From the NCBI GenBank assembly GCA_937934165.1, contig CALGZX010000147.1, positions 1-17,202 on the forward strand: a stretch of DNA of 17,202 nucleotides. The letters run 5' to 3'. Of this stretch, positions 6,315 through 14,307 are shown piece after piece. The DNA is from an uncultured Collinsella sp. (GTDB taxonomy: Bacteria; Actinomycetota; Coriobacteriia; Coriobacteriales; Coriobacteriaceae). The position numbers and the translations under genes were made by a program. How positions within the stretch are numbered: position 1 is the first letter of the stretch; each line of letters starts with the position of its first letter. A model generated the notes under the pieces. That model was not told where the DNA came from. It saw only the letters and a program-made list of their open reading frames with translations, and did no database searches.

Positions 6315-7340
6315 CTAGTTGAGGCGCTCCACAAAGAAATCTGCCATGGAGAGGAACAGCTCGCGTGCGTGCGGGTCAAGCTCAACGTCCTCGATGGCAG
6401 CCTTGGCTTTTGCGGTCAGGTCCAGCGCGTAGGCGTGAGCATATTCTATGGAGCCGGTCTGCTGGAAGATCTCCACGGCACGCGCGAGCTGTGCGGGGTC
6501 CTCGGTGCCCGAGGAAAGGATTGCCTCGACCTCGTCATGATAGCGCTCATTGGACAGGGCACGCACAGCGACGAGCGTGCGCTTGCCCTCGGTGATGTCG
6601 GTGCGGAAGTCCTTGTTGGCGGCCTCTTTGGTGCCGACCAAGTTGAGCAGGTCGTCCTGAATTTGAAAGGCAAGGCCGGTGTGCAGGCCAAAGGCGCGTA
6701 GCGCTTCGACCTGCTCTTCGCTGCCGCCACCGATAATGGCTCCGGCGGCAAGTGGCGTGGCTCCGCTGTAATACGCGGTCTTGTGCGTGGCCATGTCCAG
6801 ATAGTCGTCGACCGAGATGTCAAAACGTCCGTCGCGGACCCAGCCCAGGTCGAGCGCTTGGCCCTCGATGGTTCGGACGATCATCTCGGTAAGCTCGTGG
6901 AGCACGCGAAGCTTCACGTCTGCCTCGAGCGTGGGGTCGTCGAGAACCGTCTTGGTGACCATGGTGAGTGCCAGGTCGCCGCAGTTGATGGCGAGCCCCG
7001 TGCCCTCGGTAAGGTGCATGCAGGGCTTGCCTCGACGAAGCTGTCCGTTGTCGGCGATGTCGTCGTGAATCAGCGCGCCCGACTGGAAATGCTCGATAGC
7101 TGCCGCGGCGCTGCGGGCGCTCTCAAAGCTACCGCCCACTGCGGTTGCGGCGAGCATGCAGATAAGCGGGCGGTGGCGCTTGCCGGCGTTGGCCGTAAAA
7201 GCCGAGAGCGGCGCGTACAGGTAGCGTTCGATATCGGCAGAGGTCGCCTGTCCGTCAAAGAACGTGGCCAGATAGTCGTTAATCTGGTCAAAGTGCTGGG
7301 CTAAAAAGCTGGTAAACGGACTGGACACGGGTTCTCGCAT
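6315..7340 (-). CDS. Trans-polyprenyl (geranylgeranyl/farnesyl-type) diphosphate synthase
   Basis: The 341-residue soluble protein has the isoprenyl diphosphate synthase signature. It has GKRHRP (53-58) for IPP binding and the first Asp-rich motif DDIAD (93-97) followed by RRGKP (101-105). HKT (185-187) and the second Asp-rich region FQIQDDLLN (224-232) follow. The second motif ends in Asn instead of Asp, as in several GGPP synthases. It condenses IPP with allylic diphosphates to make a prenyl chain, probably for quinone or cell-wall lipid carrier synthesis; chain length cannot be told reliably. The ribosome binding site upstream of ATG 7340 is weak (AAGAAAGA). No terminator is visible after the stop, so it may be read together with the downstream CwlM-like gene. 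Confidence 0.88.
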   Translation of the reverse strand: MREPVSSPFTSFLAQHFDQINDYLATFFDGQATSADIERYLYAPLSAFTANAGKRHRPLICMLAATAVGGSFESARSAAAAIEHFQSGALIHDDIADNGQLRRGKPCMHLTEGTGLAINCGDLALTMVTKTVLDDPTLEADVKLRVLHELTEMIVRTIEGQALDLGWVRDGRFDISVDDYLDMATHKTAYYSGATPLAAGAIIGGGSEEQVEALRAFGLHTGLAFQIQDDLLNLVGTKEAANKDFRTDITEGKRTLVAVRALSNERYHDEVEAILSSGTEDPAQLARAVEIFQQTGSIEYAHAYALDLTAKAKAAIEDVELDPHARELFLSMADFFVERLN

Positions 7341-7453
7341 TCTTTCTTAGGTTGCATCGTTGCGGTGTGCAGATACCATATTGCCACATTGGAGTTGCCG
7401 GCGCGTCTGTTTTGGCGATTTGGGGAAACGGGACGCGTGCGCGTGCCGGCTGC

Positions 7454-9904
7454 TTATATAAGCCTAAAGTGCTCGAGCGCCTTGACGACGCCATCTTTGT
7501 CGACCGAGTCGGTGATGTAGTCGGCGCGCTTTTTGAGATAGTCCGGCGCATTGCCCATGGCGATACCGACATCGACGGCGTTCATCAGCGAGATGTCATT
7601 GCTGGCATCACCGATGCCATATACCGTTCCATGGTTGGGGTCGAGAGCGTCGAGTATGGACTGGATACCCTCGCGCTTGGTGCATTCGCGAGGCGAAATC
7701 TCGGTCACTTCGAGCTCGAGCTCGTTAAAGCAGAGCAGCGGCTCAAACGCTTGATCCTGAGCGATGCGGTTGGCAAGCGACGTGGACATTAAGATCTTGT
7801 AGGCGCTGTAATGTTGCAGCTGCGTAATTGCATCGCCCACGGTGCGGGCGTATCCGGGGGCGTCGGGTGCATCGGCACTCATGCGAACGACGCCATTGAG
7901 TCCCTCAAAACGAATCACTTCGTCCGATTGCTCAAGAATGGGAGCAAGGCGCTGCAGCATGCCGGGCGTCATCGCCAAATCGCGAATCACGCGTCCCTCA
8001 AGTTCGACATAGCCACCTGCGAGGCAGACGATGCCGGTCCAGGGCAGCTCGAGTAGCTTTGGATGGATGCAGCTCAGCGTGCGCCCTGTGCAGATAAACG
8101 CCATATTGCCCTTGGCAACAAAATCACGGATGGCTTGCGAGACCGCTTCATTGGGATAGGGGGAGAGGTCTCGCTCATCCTCGGGGAGCTCTTGGGCAAG
8201 TTTGGGATCTTGCCAGGCGAGCGTGCCGTCGATGTCGAAGAAGCAGATGTCGCCGTTCTTTTTTGCGATTCCAGCGGTGGGGGAGGGTGGGGTGGTGGGG
8301 ACAAAGCCCGGTTCGAGCCCCATGATTCGATCAAAGTGTTCTTTGATACGGGGAACGGAGATGCCAATGATTACCTGAGCCGTTTTGCCGGTGACGATGA
8401 GGCCCCTGGCGCCCGCCGCGACGAAGGCTGTGTTGTCTGCGACAACGGAAGGGTCTGCGACCTCGACGCGCAGGCGCGTGGCGCAGTTGGTTGCGCCCAC
8501 GATATTGCCAACGCCACCTAAAAGCTGAATTACCCGCTCAGCGAGGACGTGATCTTGATCGGATCGAATACTGACCTCGTCATTGGGAGATTGCTCTTTG
8601 GCAAAGCCGCTTCCCGTTAAACGATCGATTGCCGCGCGATTGGAGACATGATCCTCGCGGCCCGGCGTCTTAAGGTCATAGACCAAGATGAGTGCTCGAA
8701 AACTAACAAAAAAGATGAGGCTAAAGGCAAGACCGATACCGAGCGCCAAAAGGTAGGTGCCGGCATGCATCCGCATGAGCGGGATGAAGTTGAAGGCCGT
8801 CATTTCCATGAGGCCGCCCGAGAAGATGCCGACGATGCCAAAGAAGTTCATGGTCATGGCAAGGCAGGAGGATAGGACGGCGTAGAGCAAAAAGAGTCCG
8901 GGATAGGTGAACATAAAGAGAAACTCGAGCGGCTCGGTGACGCCGCAGACCACCGAGGCGACGATGGCGGGCAAAAGGATGACCTTAAGGCCGGCGCGGC
9001 GTTCGGGTTTGGCGGTGAAATAGAATGCTGCCGCGATGGCGGGAAGGCCAAAGAGCTTGCCCCAGCCGGTGGCGGTAAAACCTGACCAGGGCGCAAGTTC
9101 ATTTAAAGGGCGCGTGCTATGGGAGAGAATGGGGAGCAGGTTGGTCCACGTGGCGTAAATACCGTCGTGAATGACCAGATTGTCGTAATAGATGGGCATA
9201 TAGAGCAGGTGGTGCAGCCCCATGGGCTCGAGTGCTCGCTCCAAAAACACAAAGATGCCCACGCCGAAGGGGCCGACGCCCGCAAGTGCGTGGCGCAGCG
9301 TTTCGGTCACAGCGTATGCGAAGGGCACGATGGCGGCCGAGATGGCGGCAAGGGCAAACACGGCAAAAAAGCTGATGAGGTAGACCAGCGAGGAGCCCGA
9401 GAAGGTGCCGAGCCAATCGGGAACCTTGGCATCGTAGAAGCGGTCATGGATGGCGACGACGGTTGCCGACACCGCCAGCGGGCCGATAATGCCGGTGTCG
9501 AGCGTCTTGATGCCGTCGATGACGGTGATGCCACTAGCGGAGGTCAAAAACGACGGGTACTTAAGCCCAAGGTTGTCTCCGCTCAGCTTAATGATCTCGC
9601 TCAAAAAGAAGCAATAGGCAAAATAGGCCACGAGTGCCTCGAGGCAGCAGCGTGCCGGTTGCTTTTGGGCAAGACCGATAGGCAGCGCTACGGCAAAAAG
9701 GAGCGGGAGACGTTTAAAGACCGTCCACGAGCCGCGCTGGATGATGGTCCAGAAAACGTACCAAGGGGTTCCGTATACGGCGAGATCGCCGACGACGTCT
9801 ACGGTCGTGGCGAGGGCGGAGACGCCGACCATGAGGCCTGATATAGAAAACAGCATGGCGGGCGCGAACATTGCCCCGCCAAAACGTTGGATTTTCTGCA
9901 GCAT
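7454..9904 (-). CDS. PTS glucose/alpha-glucoside-family EIIC-EIIB permease fused to a Cof-type HAD phosphatase
   Basis: The 816-residue protein has three domains. EIIC (about 1-405) has many membrane helices, the GLHHLLYMPIYY region and GVTEPLEF (Glu324), close to MalX/GlvC-type permeases. EIIB (about 450-525) has the phosphorylatable Cys474 in NCATRLR. The HAD domain (about 550-816) has FFDIDGTL (Asp557, Asp559), the CTGRT motif and GDASND (Asp766, Asp770). The parts suggest import with phosphorylation and dephosphorylation of the product or a related phosphosugar. EIIA must come from elsewhere. The ATG at 9904 has GGAAGG 6 nt upstream, so the longer reading from a TTG at 9940 is rejected. 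It is divergent from the GntR regulator, with an operator-like palindrome at its start. The fusion of PTS and HAD is unusual. Confidence 0.9.
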   Translation of the reverse strand: MLQKIQRFGGAMFAPAMLFSISGLMVGVSALATTVDVVGDLAVYGTPWYVFWTIIQRGSWTVFKRLPLLFAVALPIGLAQKQPARCCLEALVAYFAYCFFLSEIIKLSGDNLGLKYPSFLTSASGITVIDGIKTLDTGIIGPLAVSATVVAIHDRFYDAKVPDWLGTFSGSSLVYLISFFAVFALAAISAAIVPFAYAVTETLRHALAGVGPFGVGIFVFLERALEPMGLHHLLYMPIYYDNLVIHDGIYATWTNLLPILSHSTRPLNELAPWSGFTATGWGKLFGLPAIAAAFYFTAKPERRAGLKVILLPAIVASVVCGVTEPLEFLFMFTYPGLFLLYAVLSSCLAMTMNFFGIVGIFSGGLMEMTAFNFIPLMRMHAGTYLLALGIGLAFSLIFFVSFRALILVYDLKTPGREDHVSNRAAIDRLTGSGFAKEQSPNDEVSIRSDQDHVLAERVIQLLGGVGNIVGATNCATRLRVEVADPSVVADNTAFVAAGARGLIVTGKTAQVIIGISVPRIKEHFDRIMGLEPGFVPTTPPSPTAGIAKKNGDICFFDIDGTLAWQDPKLAQELPEDERDLSPYPNEAVSQAIRDFVAKGNMAFICTGRTLSCIHPKLLELPWTGIVCLAGGYVELEGRVIRDLAMTPGMLQRLAPILEQSDEVIRFEGLNGVVRMSADAPDAPGYARTVGDAITQLQHYSAYKILMSTSLANRIAQDQAFEPLLCFNELELEVTEISPRECTKREGIQSILDALDPNHGTVYGIGDASNDISLMNAVDVGIAMGNAPDYLKKRADYITDSVDKDGVVKALEHFRLI

Positions 9905-9944
9905 AATATGCCTTCCGGATGCAACATGCTGTACGAGCAAGAAC

Positions 9945-9952
9945 GTTTAAAC
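9945..9952. promoter_or_regulatory. HutC-type operator site 1 (PTS promoter)
   Basis: GTTTAAAC fits the published HutC-subfamily consensus GT-N-TA-N-AC exactly. On the minus strand the context is ATTGTTTAAACG. It overlaps the predicted transcription start of the PTS-HAD gene, a position that fits repression. Confidence 0.5.
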
Positions 9953-9961
9953 AATGAACTC

Positions 9962-9967
9962 ATTGTA
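9962..9967 (-). promoter_or_regulatory. Probable -10 box of the PTS gene
   Basis: Read on the minus strand this is TACAAT, 5 of 6 matches to consensus, placing the start point near 9955. No good -35 is seen, as expected for a weak or regulated promoter. The GTTTAAAC palindrome (9945-9952) would cover the start of the transcript. Confidence 0.4.
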
Positions 9968-10031
9968 GAGGACTGACTGCTTGCCGCATTGACGGTTTTG
10001 ATTCGAATCGATTGGAGCGTCACGGGCGCCG

Positions 10032-10074
10032 TTGACAGTTAATAATCGGTGCTTTGCCGATAGACGGTTTAAAC
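10032..10074. promoter_or_regulatory. Regulator promoter region with operator site 2
   Basis: TTGACA (10032-10037) is a perfect -35 hexamer, but the nearest -10-like sequence (GATAGA, 10059-10064) is spaced 21 bp away, so the promoter is not certain. GTTTAAAC (10067-10074) is a second exact GT-N-TA-N-AC palindrome, 55 bp before the regulator start, and suggests autoregulation. Confidence 0.45.
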
Positions 10075-10128
10075 AACCTAAAGAAATGCTATCGTGCCTA
10101 GCCATACATATTCATTAGAGGTGAAGTC

Positions 10129-10848
10129 ATGCCAAAAGCGATATACGAAGGAATCTACCGAGAAATACGCTCGCGCATCATTAATGGGACCTATGCGTTT
10201 CAGGAGATGCTGCCAACCGAAGCTGAGTTGACCGCGGAGTTCGGATGCACCCGAAATACCGTCCGTCGAGCACTTGCCATGTTGGCCGACGGGATGTTTG
10301 TGCAGCCCATACACGGCAAGGGCGTGCGCGTTATTTGGCTTAAGGGCGAAACCGACATGTTGGGCGCACTTGAAGAGGTTGAGTCGTTTGGCGAGTTCGC
10401 AAAACGCAACAATGCCGTCGCATCGACCGAGGTCAAGTCTTTTGAACATTTGATTTGCACCGAGCAACTCTCTCGTCGCCTGGGCTTTAAGGTGGGCGAG
10501 GAGTTGATTCGCGTGGTGCGCGTCCGTAGCCTTAACGGCAGTGCTCGTCAGGTGGACCACGGCTATTTTCTGGAGTCGATCGCCAAAGGCCTGACGCCCG
10601 AGATCGCCGCAAAGTCAATTTACGACTATCTGGAGCACAAGCGCGGCGTCAAGGTGATGGCGAGTCGCCGTACGGTGAGTGTCGAGCTCGCCAACGATGA
10701 GGACTGCAGCTATCTTGACCTCGGCAAATACAACTGTGTCGCCGTCATGGAGAGCCAGTCGTACACCTCGGACGGCATCTTGTTCGAGGTCACGCATGCC
10801 CGCACGCATCCCGAGATCTTCCACTACCGTGTCAACTCCAAGCGATAG
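10129..10848 (+). CDS. GntR-family (HutC/TreR subfamily) transcriptional regulator with UTRA domain
   Basis: The 239-residue protein starts with a GntR winged helix (residues about 3-72): EIRSRIINGTY, LPTEAELTAEFGCTRNTVRR as the recognition-helix region, and HGKGVRV at the wing. A UTRA effector domain follows (about 85-239), with conserved-type features such as RVVRVRSLNG, YFLESIAKGL and a C-terminal HARTHPEIFHYRVN. Regulators of this type bind sugar phosphates or related ligands; TreR of Bacillus is the closest style match I can name. The ATG at 10129 has AGAGGTGA upstream. It is divergent from the PTS-HAD gene and upstream of the ABC operon. Matching palindromes at all three promoters point to it as the local regulator, probably a repressor. 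The ligand is unknown. Confidence 0.9.
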   Translation: MPKAIYEGIYREIRSRIINGTYAFQEMLPTEAELTAEFGCTRNTVRRALAMLADGMFVQPIHGKGVRVIWLKGETDMLGALEEVESFGEFAKRNNAVASTEVKSFEHLICTEQLSRRLGFKVGEELIRVVRVRSLNGSARQVDHGYFLESIAKGLTPEIAAKSIYDYLEHKRGVKVMASRRTVSVELANDEDCSYLDLGKYNCVAVMESQSYTSDGILFEVTHARTHPEIFHYRVNSKR

Positions 10849-10876
10849 GGAGCAGGACGGGCTTTTCGACCAATGC

Positions 10877-10925
10877 AAAAGCGCCTGTCAAAACCGATAC
10901 TCCGTCGGTTTTGACAGGCGCTTTT
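10877..10925. terminator. Long perfect-stem terminator after the regulator
   Basis: A perfect 21-bp stem (10877-10897 with 10905-10925) closes a 7-nt loop TACTCCG. The stem begins with four A and ends with four T, so it works as an intrinsic terminator on either strand. It separates the regulator from the ABC operon. Confidence 0.88.
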
Positions 10926-10945
10926 CCTGTTAAAAGCACCATAAT

Positions 10946-10975
10946 ATTGTTTAGACAATAGTTGTCAATAGACAA
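10946..10975. promoter_or_regulatory. Operator sites 3 upstream of the ABC operon
   Basis: ATTGTTTAGACAAT (10946-10959) contains GTTTAGAC, an exact GT-N-TA-N-AC match inside a near-perfect 14-bp palindrome. Directly beside it, TTGTC-AATA-GACAA (10962-10975) is a second dyad with the same outer TTGT/ACAA half-sites but a different core. Both are about 170 bp before the first ABC gene. Confidence 0.5.
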
Positions 10976-11021
10976 ATGAAAATTACCGTTCACCGAAGTT
11001 TTTCTACCGCTCTAGTAATAC

Positions 11022-11033
11022 TTGTTCAAACAA
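11022..11033. promoter_or_regulatory. Operator site 4 near the ABC operon promoter
   Basis: TTGTTCAAACAA is a 12-bp near-palindrome with the TTGT/ACAA half-sites of the other sites and a one-base deviation in the core. TACAAA (11053-11058) is a possible -10 about 20 bp downstream, without a clear -35. This placement would let a bound regulator block the promoter. Confidence 0.45.
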
Positions 11034-11099
11034 CTTTCCAAATAGCGTATCGTACAAAACAGCAAAAGGGGCAAAGTCCCCGAGCCAATCTCCGAAGGC

Positions 11100-11118
11100 G
11101 GCGGCAAAGGGTGCCGCC
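11100..11118 (+). promoter_or_regulatory. Stem-loop in the 5' leader of the ABC operon
   Basis: GGCGGCA (11100-11106) pairs with TGCCGCC (11112-11118) around a 5-nt loop. It ends just before the ribosome binding site (AAAGGGTGG, 11127-11135). A smaller GGGG/CCCC hairpin (11068-11081) lies upstream. Together they may stabilise the mRNA or tune translation; no known riboswitch was recognised. Confidence 0.4.
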
Positions 11119-11141
11119 ACGGTGTGAAAGGGTGGATTGTA

Positions 11142-12458
11142 ATGAAGAACGAAATGAGCAGAAGGCAGTTCCTGGGCTTTGCTGGTTCCGCGGCTGCGGT
11201 TCTTGGTCTGGGCCTCGTGGGCTGCGGTGGCACCGCCGGCTCCGGCTCCTCTGCTTCTGGTGACGCTGCCGAGGTCTACTTCCTCCAGTTCAAGCCCGAG
11301 GTCGACAAGGAGTGGAAGGAGATCGCCAAGGCGTACAAGAAGGAGAAGGGCGTCGAGGTCAAGATCGTGACCGCCGCCTCCAACACCTACGAGGAGAAGC
11401 TCAAGTCCGAGATGTCCAAGAGCTCCGCTCCGACGCTGTTCCAGGTCAACGGTCCCACCGGCCTTAAGAACTGGAAGGACTACTGCGCCGACCTGTCCGA
11501 TACCAAGCTCCGCGGTGAGCTCATCGATGACTCCCTAGCGCTGCAGTCCGACGGTAAGGATCTGGGTATCGACTGGGTTCAGGAGAGCTACGGCATCATC
11601 TACAACAAGGAGCTCCTCGAGAAGGCCGGCTACAAGGCCGAGGACATCAACTCCTTCGACAAGCTGAAGGCTTGCGCCGATGACATCCAGGCCCGCAAGG
11701 ACGAGCTCGGCGTTGACGGTGCCTTCACTTCCGCCGGTATGGATGACTCTTCCAGCTGGCGCTACACCACCCACCTCGCCAACCTCCCGCTCTACTACGA
11801 GTTCGAGAAGGAGCACAACCAGGAGGACGACGAGATCAAGGGCGAGTATCTCGATAACTATAAGCAGATCTTCGACCTGTATATCACCGACTCCACCTGC
11901 GATCCTTCGCAGCTTGCCTCCAAGACCGGTGACGACGCCACCAACGAGTTCGCAACCGGCAAGGCCGTCTTCTACCAGAACGGCTCTTGGGCCTACGCCG
12001 ACCTCACCAAGGCCGGTATGACCGACGACCAGCTCGGCATGCTGCCGATCTACATCGGCGTCGACGGCGAGGAGAACCAGGGCCTGTGCTCCGGCGGCGA
12101 GAACTACTGGTGCGTCAGCTCCCAGGCTTCCGAGGATGCCCAGAAGGCCACCGAGGACTTCATGTATTGGTGCGTCACTTCTGACACCGCCACCAGCATC
12201 ATCGCTGACAAGATGGGTCTGACCGCCCCGTTCAAGAGCGCTAAGGAGACCACCAACGTCTTCTCTCAGCAGGCCGTTGCTATGGCCAAGGACGGCAAGA
12301 AGACCGTCGCTTGGGACTTCGTCTACATCCCCTCTGAGGAGTGGAAGAAGAACCTCAAGCAGGCTCTGATCGCCTATGCTGCCGACAACAGCAAGTGGGA
12401 CGGCGTCAAGAACGCCTTTGTCGATGGCTGGAAGACCGAGAAGGCCGCTTCCGAGTAA
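11142..12458 (+). CDS. ABC sugar transporter substrate-binding lipoprotein (CUT1, Tat-exported)
   Basis: The 438-residue protein is an extracellular solute-binding protein of the MalE/family 1 type. Its N-terminus MSRRQFLGFAGS has a twin-arginine motif (Arg7, Arg8), a hydrophobic stretch and a lipobox LVGC with Cys28, so it is probably exported folded and lipid-anchored. A Gly/Ser-rich tether follows, then the mature domain, with the typical YNKELLEKAGY segment near 165-175 and FATGKAVFYQNGSW near 270-284. It has many acidic residues. The ATG at 11142 is chosen over the GTG at 11124 because AAAGGGTGG (11127-11135) is a good ribosome binding site for it. It is first in the ABC operon. Substrate is probably an oligosaccharide; alpha-glucan is a guess from the neighbouring glgP. 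Confidence 0.92.
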   Translation: MKNEMSRRQFLGFAGSAAAVLGLGLVGCGGTAGSGSSASGDAAEVYFLQFKPEVDKEWKEIAKAYKKEKGVEVKIVTAASNTYEEKLKSEMSKSSAPTLFQVNGPTGLKNWKDYCADLSDTKLRGELIDDSLALQSDGKDLGIDWVQESYGIIYNKELLEKAGYKAEDINSFDKLKACADDIQARKDELGVDGAFTSAGMDDSSSWRYTTHLANLPLYYEFEKEHNQEDDEIKGEYLDNYKQIFDLYITDSTCDPSQLASKTGDDATNEFATGKAVFYQNGSWAYADLTKAGMTDDQLGMLPIYIGVDGEENQGLCSGGENYWCVSSQASEDAQKATEDFMYWCVTSDTATSIIADKMGLTAPFKSAKETTNVFSQQAVAMAKDGKKTVAWDFVYIPSEEWKKNLKQALIAYAADNSKWDGVKNAFVDGWKTEKAASE

Positions 12459-12489
12459 GCAGTTGCTGCCCAAGCTATCTGATTAGCGA

Positions 12490-12525
12490 CAGGGGGCGGG
12501 CAGACGCAGGTTTGCCCGCCCCCTG
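12490..12525 (+). repeat. Intra-operon stem-loop after the binding-protein gene
   Basis: A perfect 13-bp GC-rich stem (CAGGGGGCGGGCA 12490-12502, TGCCCGCCCCCTG 12513-12525) has a 10-nt loop and no T-run after it. It sits between the binding-protein and permease genes. Such hairpins, as between malE and malF, protect the upstream mRNA and raise binding-protein output over the membrane subunits. It may also end part of the transcripts. Confidence 0.65.
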
Positions 12526-12545
12526 CATATTGAAAGGACCCTTCT

Positions 12546-13400
12546 ATGGGCAAAGCACTCAAGCGCTGGTGGCCGCTCTTTATGCTGCCCACGTGCCTGG
12601 CGTTTATGATCGGGTTCGTGATCCCCTTTATCCAGGGCTTCTATCTCTCGTTCTGCCAGTTTATTACCATTAACAACGCGCATTTTGTCGGTATCGAGAA
12701 CTACGTGCGCGCACTGTCCGATCCGCAGTTTGCCACGTCGTTCTTCTTTACCGTGGCGTTTGCCTTCCTGTCGACGGTGCTCATCAACGTGATCGCCCTT
12801 GCCATTGCGCAGGCGCTCACCCGCAAGGCGCTCAAGGGCACCAACATCTTCCGTACGATCTTCTTTATGCCTAACCTCATCGGCGGAATCGTGCTGGGTT
12901 ACATTTGGCAGATTCTGATCAACTGCCTGCTCTCCAACGTGGGCGCCCAGCTCATCGCCCTTAACTCCGCTGCTGGCTTCTGGGGCCTTATCATCCTGAC
13001 CCTGTGGCAGCAGGTCGGCTACATGATGATCATCTACATCGCCGGTCTGCAGTCCATTCCGTCCGATTACATCGAGGCCGCCAAGGTTGACGGTGCCACG
13101 GCATGGCAGACGTTCTGGAAGGTTAAGATCCCCAATCTGATGCCGACCATCACCATCTGCCTGTTCCTGTCCATCACCAACGGATTTAAGCTGTTCGATC
13201 AGAACCTCGCCCTTACCGGTGGCGCCCCGGCGCACTCCACCGAGATGCTCGCCCTGAACATCTACAACACGTTCTATTCGCGTGCCGGCATCGCATGGCA
13301 GGGCATCGGTCAGGCCAAGGCAGTCATCTTCTGCATCCTGGTCGTCGCCATCTCTATGATTCAGCTTAAGGCCACGAGGTCCAAGGAGGTGCAGCAGTAA
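12546..13400 (+). CDS. ABC sugar transporter permease, MalF-type
   Basis: The 284-residue protein has about six membrane helices, starting with the WWPLFMLPTCLAFMIGFVIPF segment's hydrophobic core. It contains the EAA loop that docks on the ATPase (EAAKVDGATAWQTFWKVKIP, from residue 177). Length and layout match CUT1 first permeases of the MalF/UgpA/MsmF group without the extra MalF periplasmic domain. The ribosome binding site GAAAGGA (12532-12538) lies 7 nt before the ATG. Its stop TAA shares its last base with the next gene's ATG (13400), so the two permeases are translationally coupled and should form a heterodimer. Confidence 0.93.
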   Translation: MGKALKRWWPLFMLPTCLAFMIGFVIPFIQGFYLSFCQFITINNAHFVGIENYVRALSDPQFATSFFFTVAFAFLSTVLINVIALAIAQALTRKALKGTNIFRTIFFMPNLIGGIVLGYIWQILINCLLSNVGAQLIALNSAAGFWGLIILTLWQQVGYMMIIYIAGLQSIPSDYIEAAKVDGATAWQTFWKVKIPNLMPTITICLFLSITNGFKLFDQNLALTGGAPAHSTEMLALNIYNTFYSRAGIAWQGIGQAKAVIFCILVVAISMIQLKATRSKEVQQ

Positions 13401-14239
13401 TGAAACGCGATAAGGCTATCAACCGCGCGCTCTCGATTTTCTTTACGATCCTGTCGCTCGCATGGATCTACCCCGTGTTCATGATTGCGCTCAATTCCTT
13501 TAAGAAAGCGACTGCAATCAGCACCACCACGGCGTTCGACCTGCTCACGCCCGAGTCGTTCAACGGCCTTGCAAACTACGTGCACGCCCTTAACGAGCAG
13601 GGCTTTGCCTCGGCATTTATGTATTCGCTCATCATCACGGTCACGTCGGTCGTGCTGATCTTGGTGTGCTGCTCCATGTGCGCTTGGTACGTGGTTCGCG
13701 TCAACAGCAAGATCTCGAACTTCTTCTATTACCTGTTCGTCTTCTCGATGGTCGTGCCCTTCCAGATGCTCATGTTCACACTGTCCAATTTGGCGGACCG
13801 CATCGGCTTTAACACGCCGTTCAACATCTGCTTTATCTATCTTGGCTTTGGCGCGGGCCTGGCGGTCTTTATGTTCGCCGGCTTTGTAAAGAACATCCCG
13901 CTCGAGATCGAGGAGGCGGCCATGATTGACGGCTGCAACCCGGTCCAGGTGTTCTTTAAGATCGTCCTTCCCATCATGAAGCCCACCTATCTTTCGGTTG
14001 GCATCCTCGAGACCATGTGGGTCTGGAACGACTATCTGCTGCCCTACCTTACGCTCGACTCCACCAAGTACAAGACCATTCCTATCTTGATCCAGTACTT
14101 CCGCGGCGGCTATGGCCACGTCGAGCTCGGCCCCATGATGGCCTGCATCATGATGGTCGTTGTCCCCATCGTCATCATGTACATCTTCTGCCAGAAGTAC
14201 ATCATCGACGGTGTGGTGGCAGGTGCCGTCAAGGGCTGA
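13400..14239 (+). CDS. ABC sugar transporter permease, MalG-type
   Basis: The 279-residue protein is the second CUT1 permease. It starts with a charged N-terminus and a first helix around residues 10-30, has about six helices, and carries the EAA loop EEAAMIDGCNPVQVFFKIVLP (the EAA starts at residue 172). WVWNDYLLPYL, near residue 210, is typical of the MalG group. The start overlaps the upstream stop by one base. A strong AAGGAGGT (13383-13390) lies within the preceding gene. It pairs with the MalF-type protein to form the membrane channel and should use the downstream ATPase. Confidence 0.93.
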   Translation: MKRDKAINRALSIFFTILSLAWIYPVFMIALNSFKKATAISTTTAFDLLTPESFNGLANYVHALNEQGFASAFMYSLIITVTSVVLILVCCSMCAWYVVRVNSKISNFFYYLFVFSMVVPFQMLMFTLSNLADRIGFNTPFNICFIYLGFGAGLAVFMFAGFVKNIPLEIEEAAMIDGCNPVQVFFKIVLPIMKPTYLSVGILETMWVWNDYLLPYLTLDSTKYKTIPILIQYFRGGYGHVELGPMMACIMMVVVPIVIMYIFCQKYIIDGVVAGAVKG

Positions 14240-14264
14240 TGCCGTAACTGTTTTGCAAGTTTCT

Positions 14265-14289
14265 GCGGCGCCCCTCAGCGTGGCGCCGC
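14265..14289 (+). repeat. Intra-operon hairpin before the ATPase gene
   Basis: GCGGCGCC (14265-14272) pairs with GGCGCCGC (14282-14289), with a 9-nt loop and no T-run. It occupies most of the 68-bp gap between the second permease and the ATPase and probably affects mRNA processing or stability. Confidence 0.5.
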
Positions 14290-14307
14290 GTATCGAAAGG
14301 TAGAGAC

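Noticed and set aside
9905..9940. Extended PTS start at a TTG codon (9940)
   Set aside because: The ATG at 9904 has GGAAGG at ideal spacing, and the upstream residues are not part of an EIIC N-terminus.
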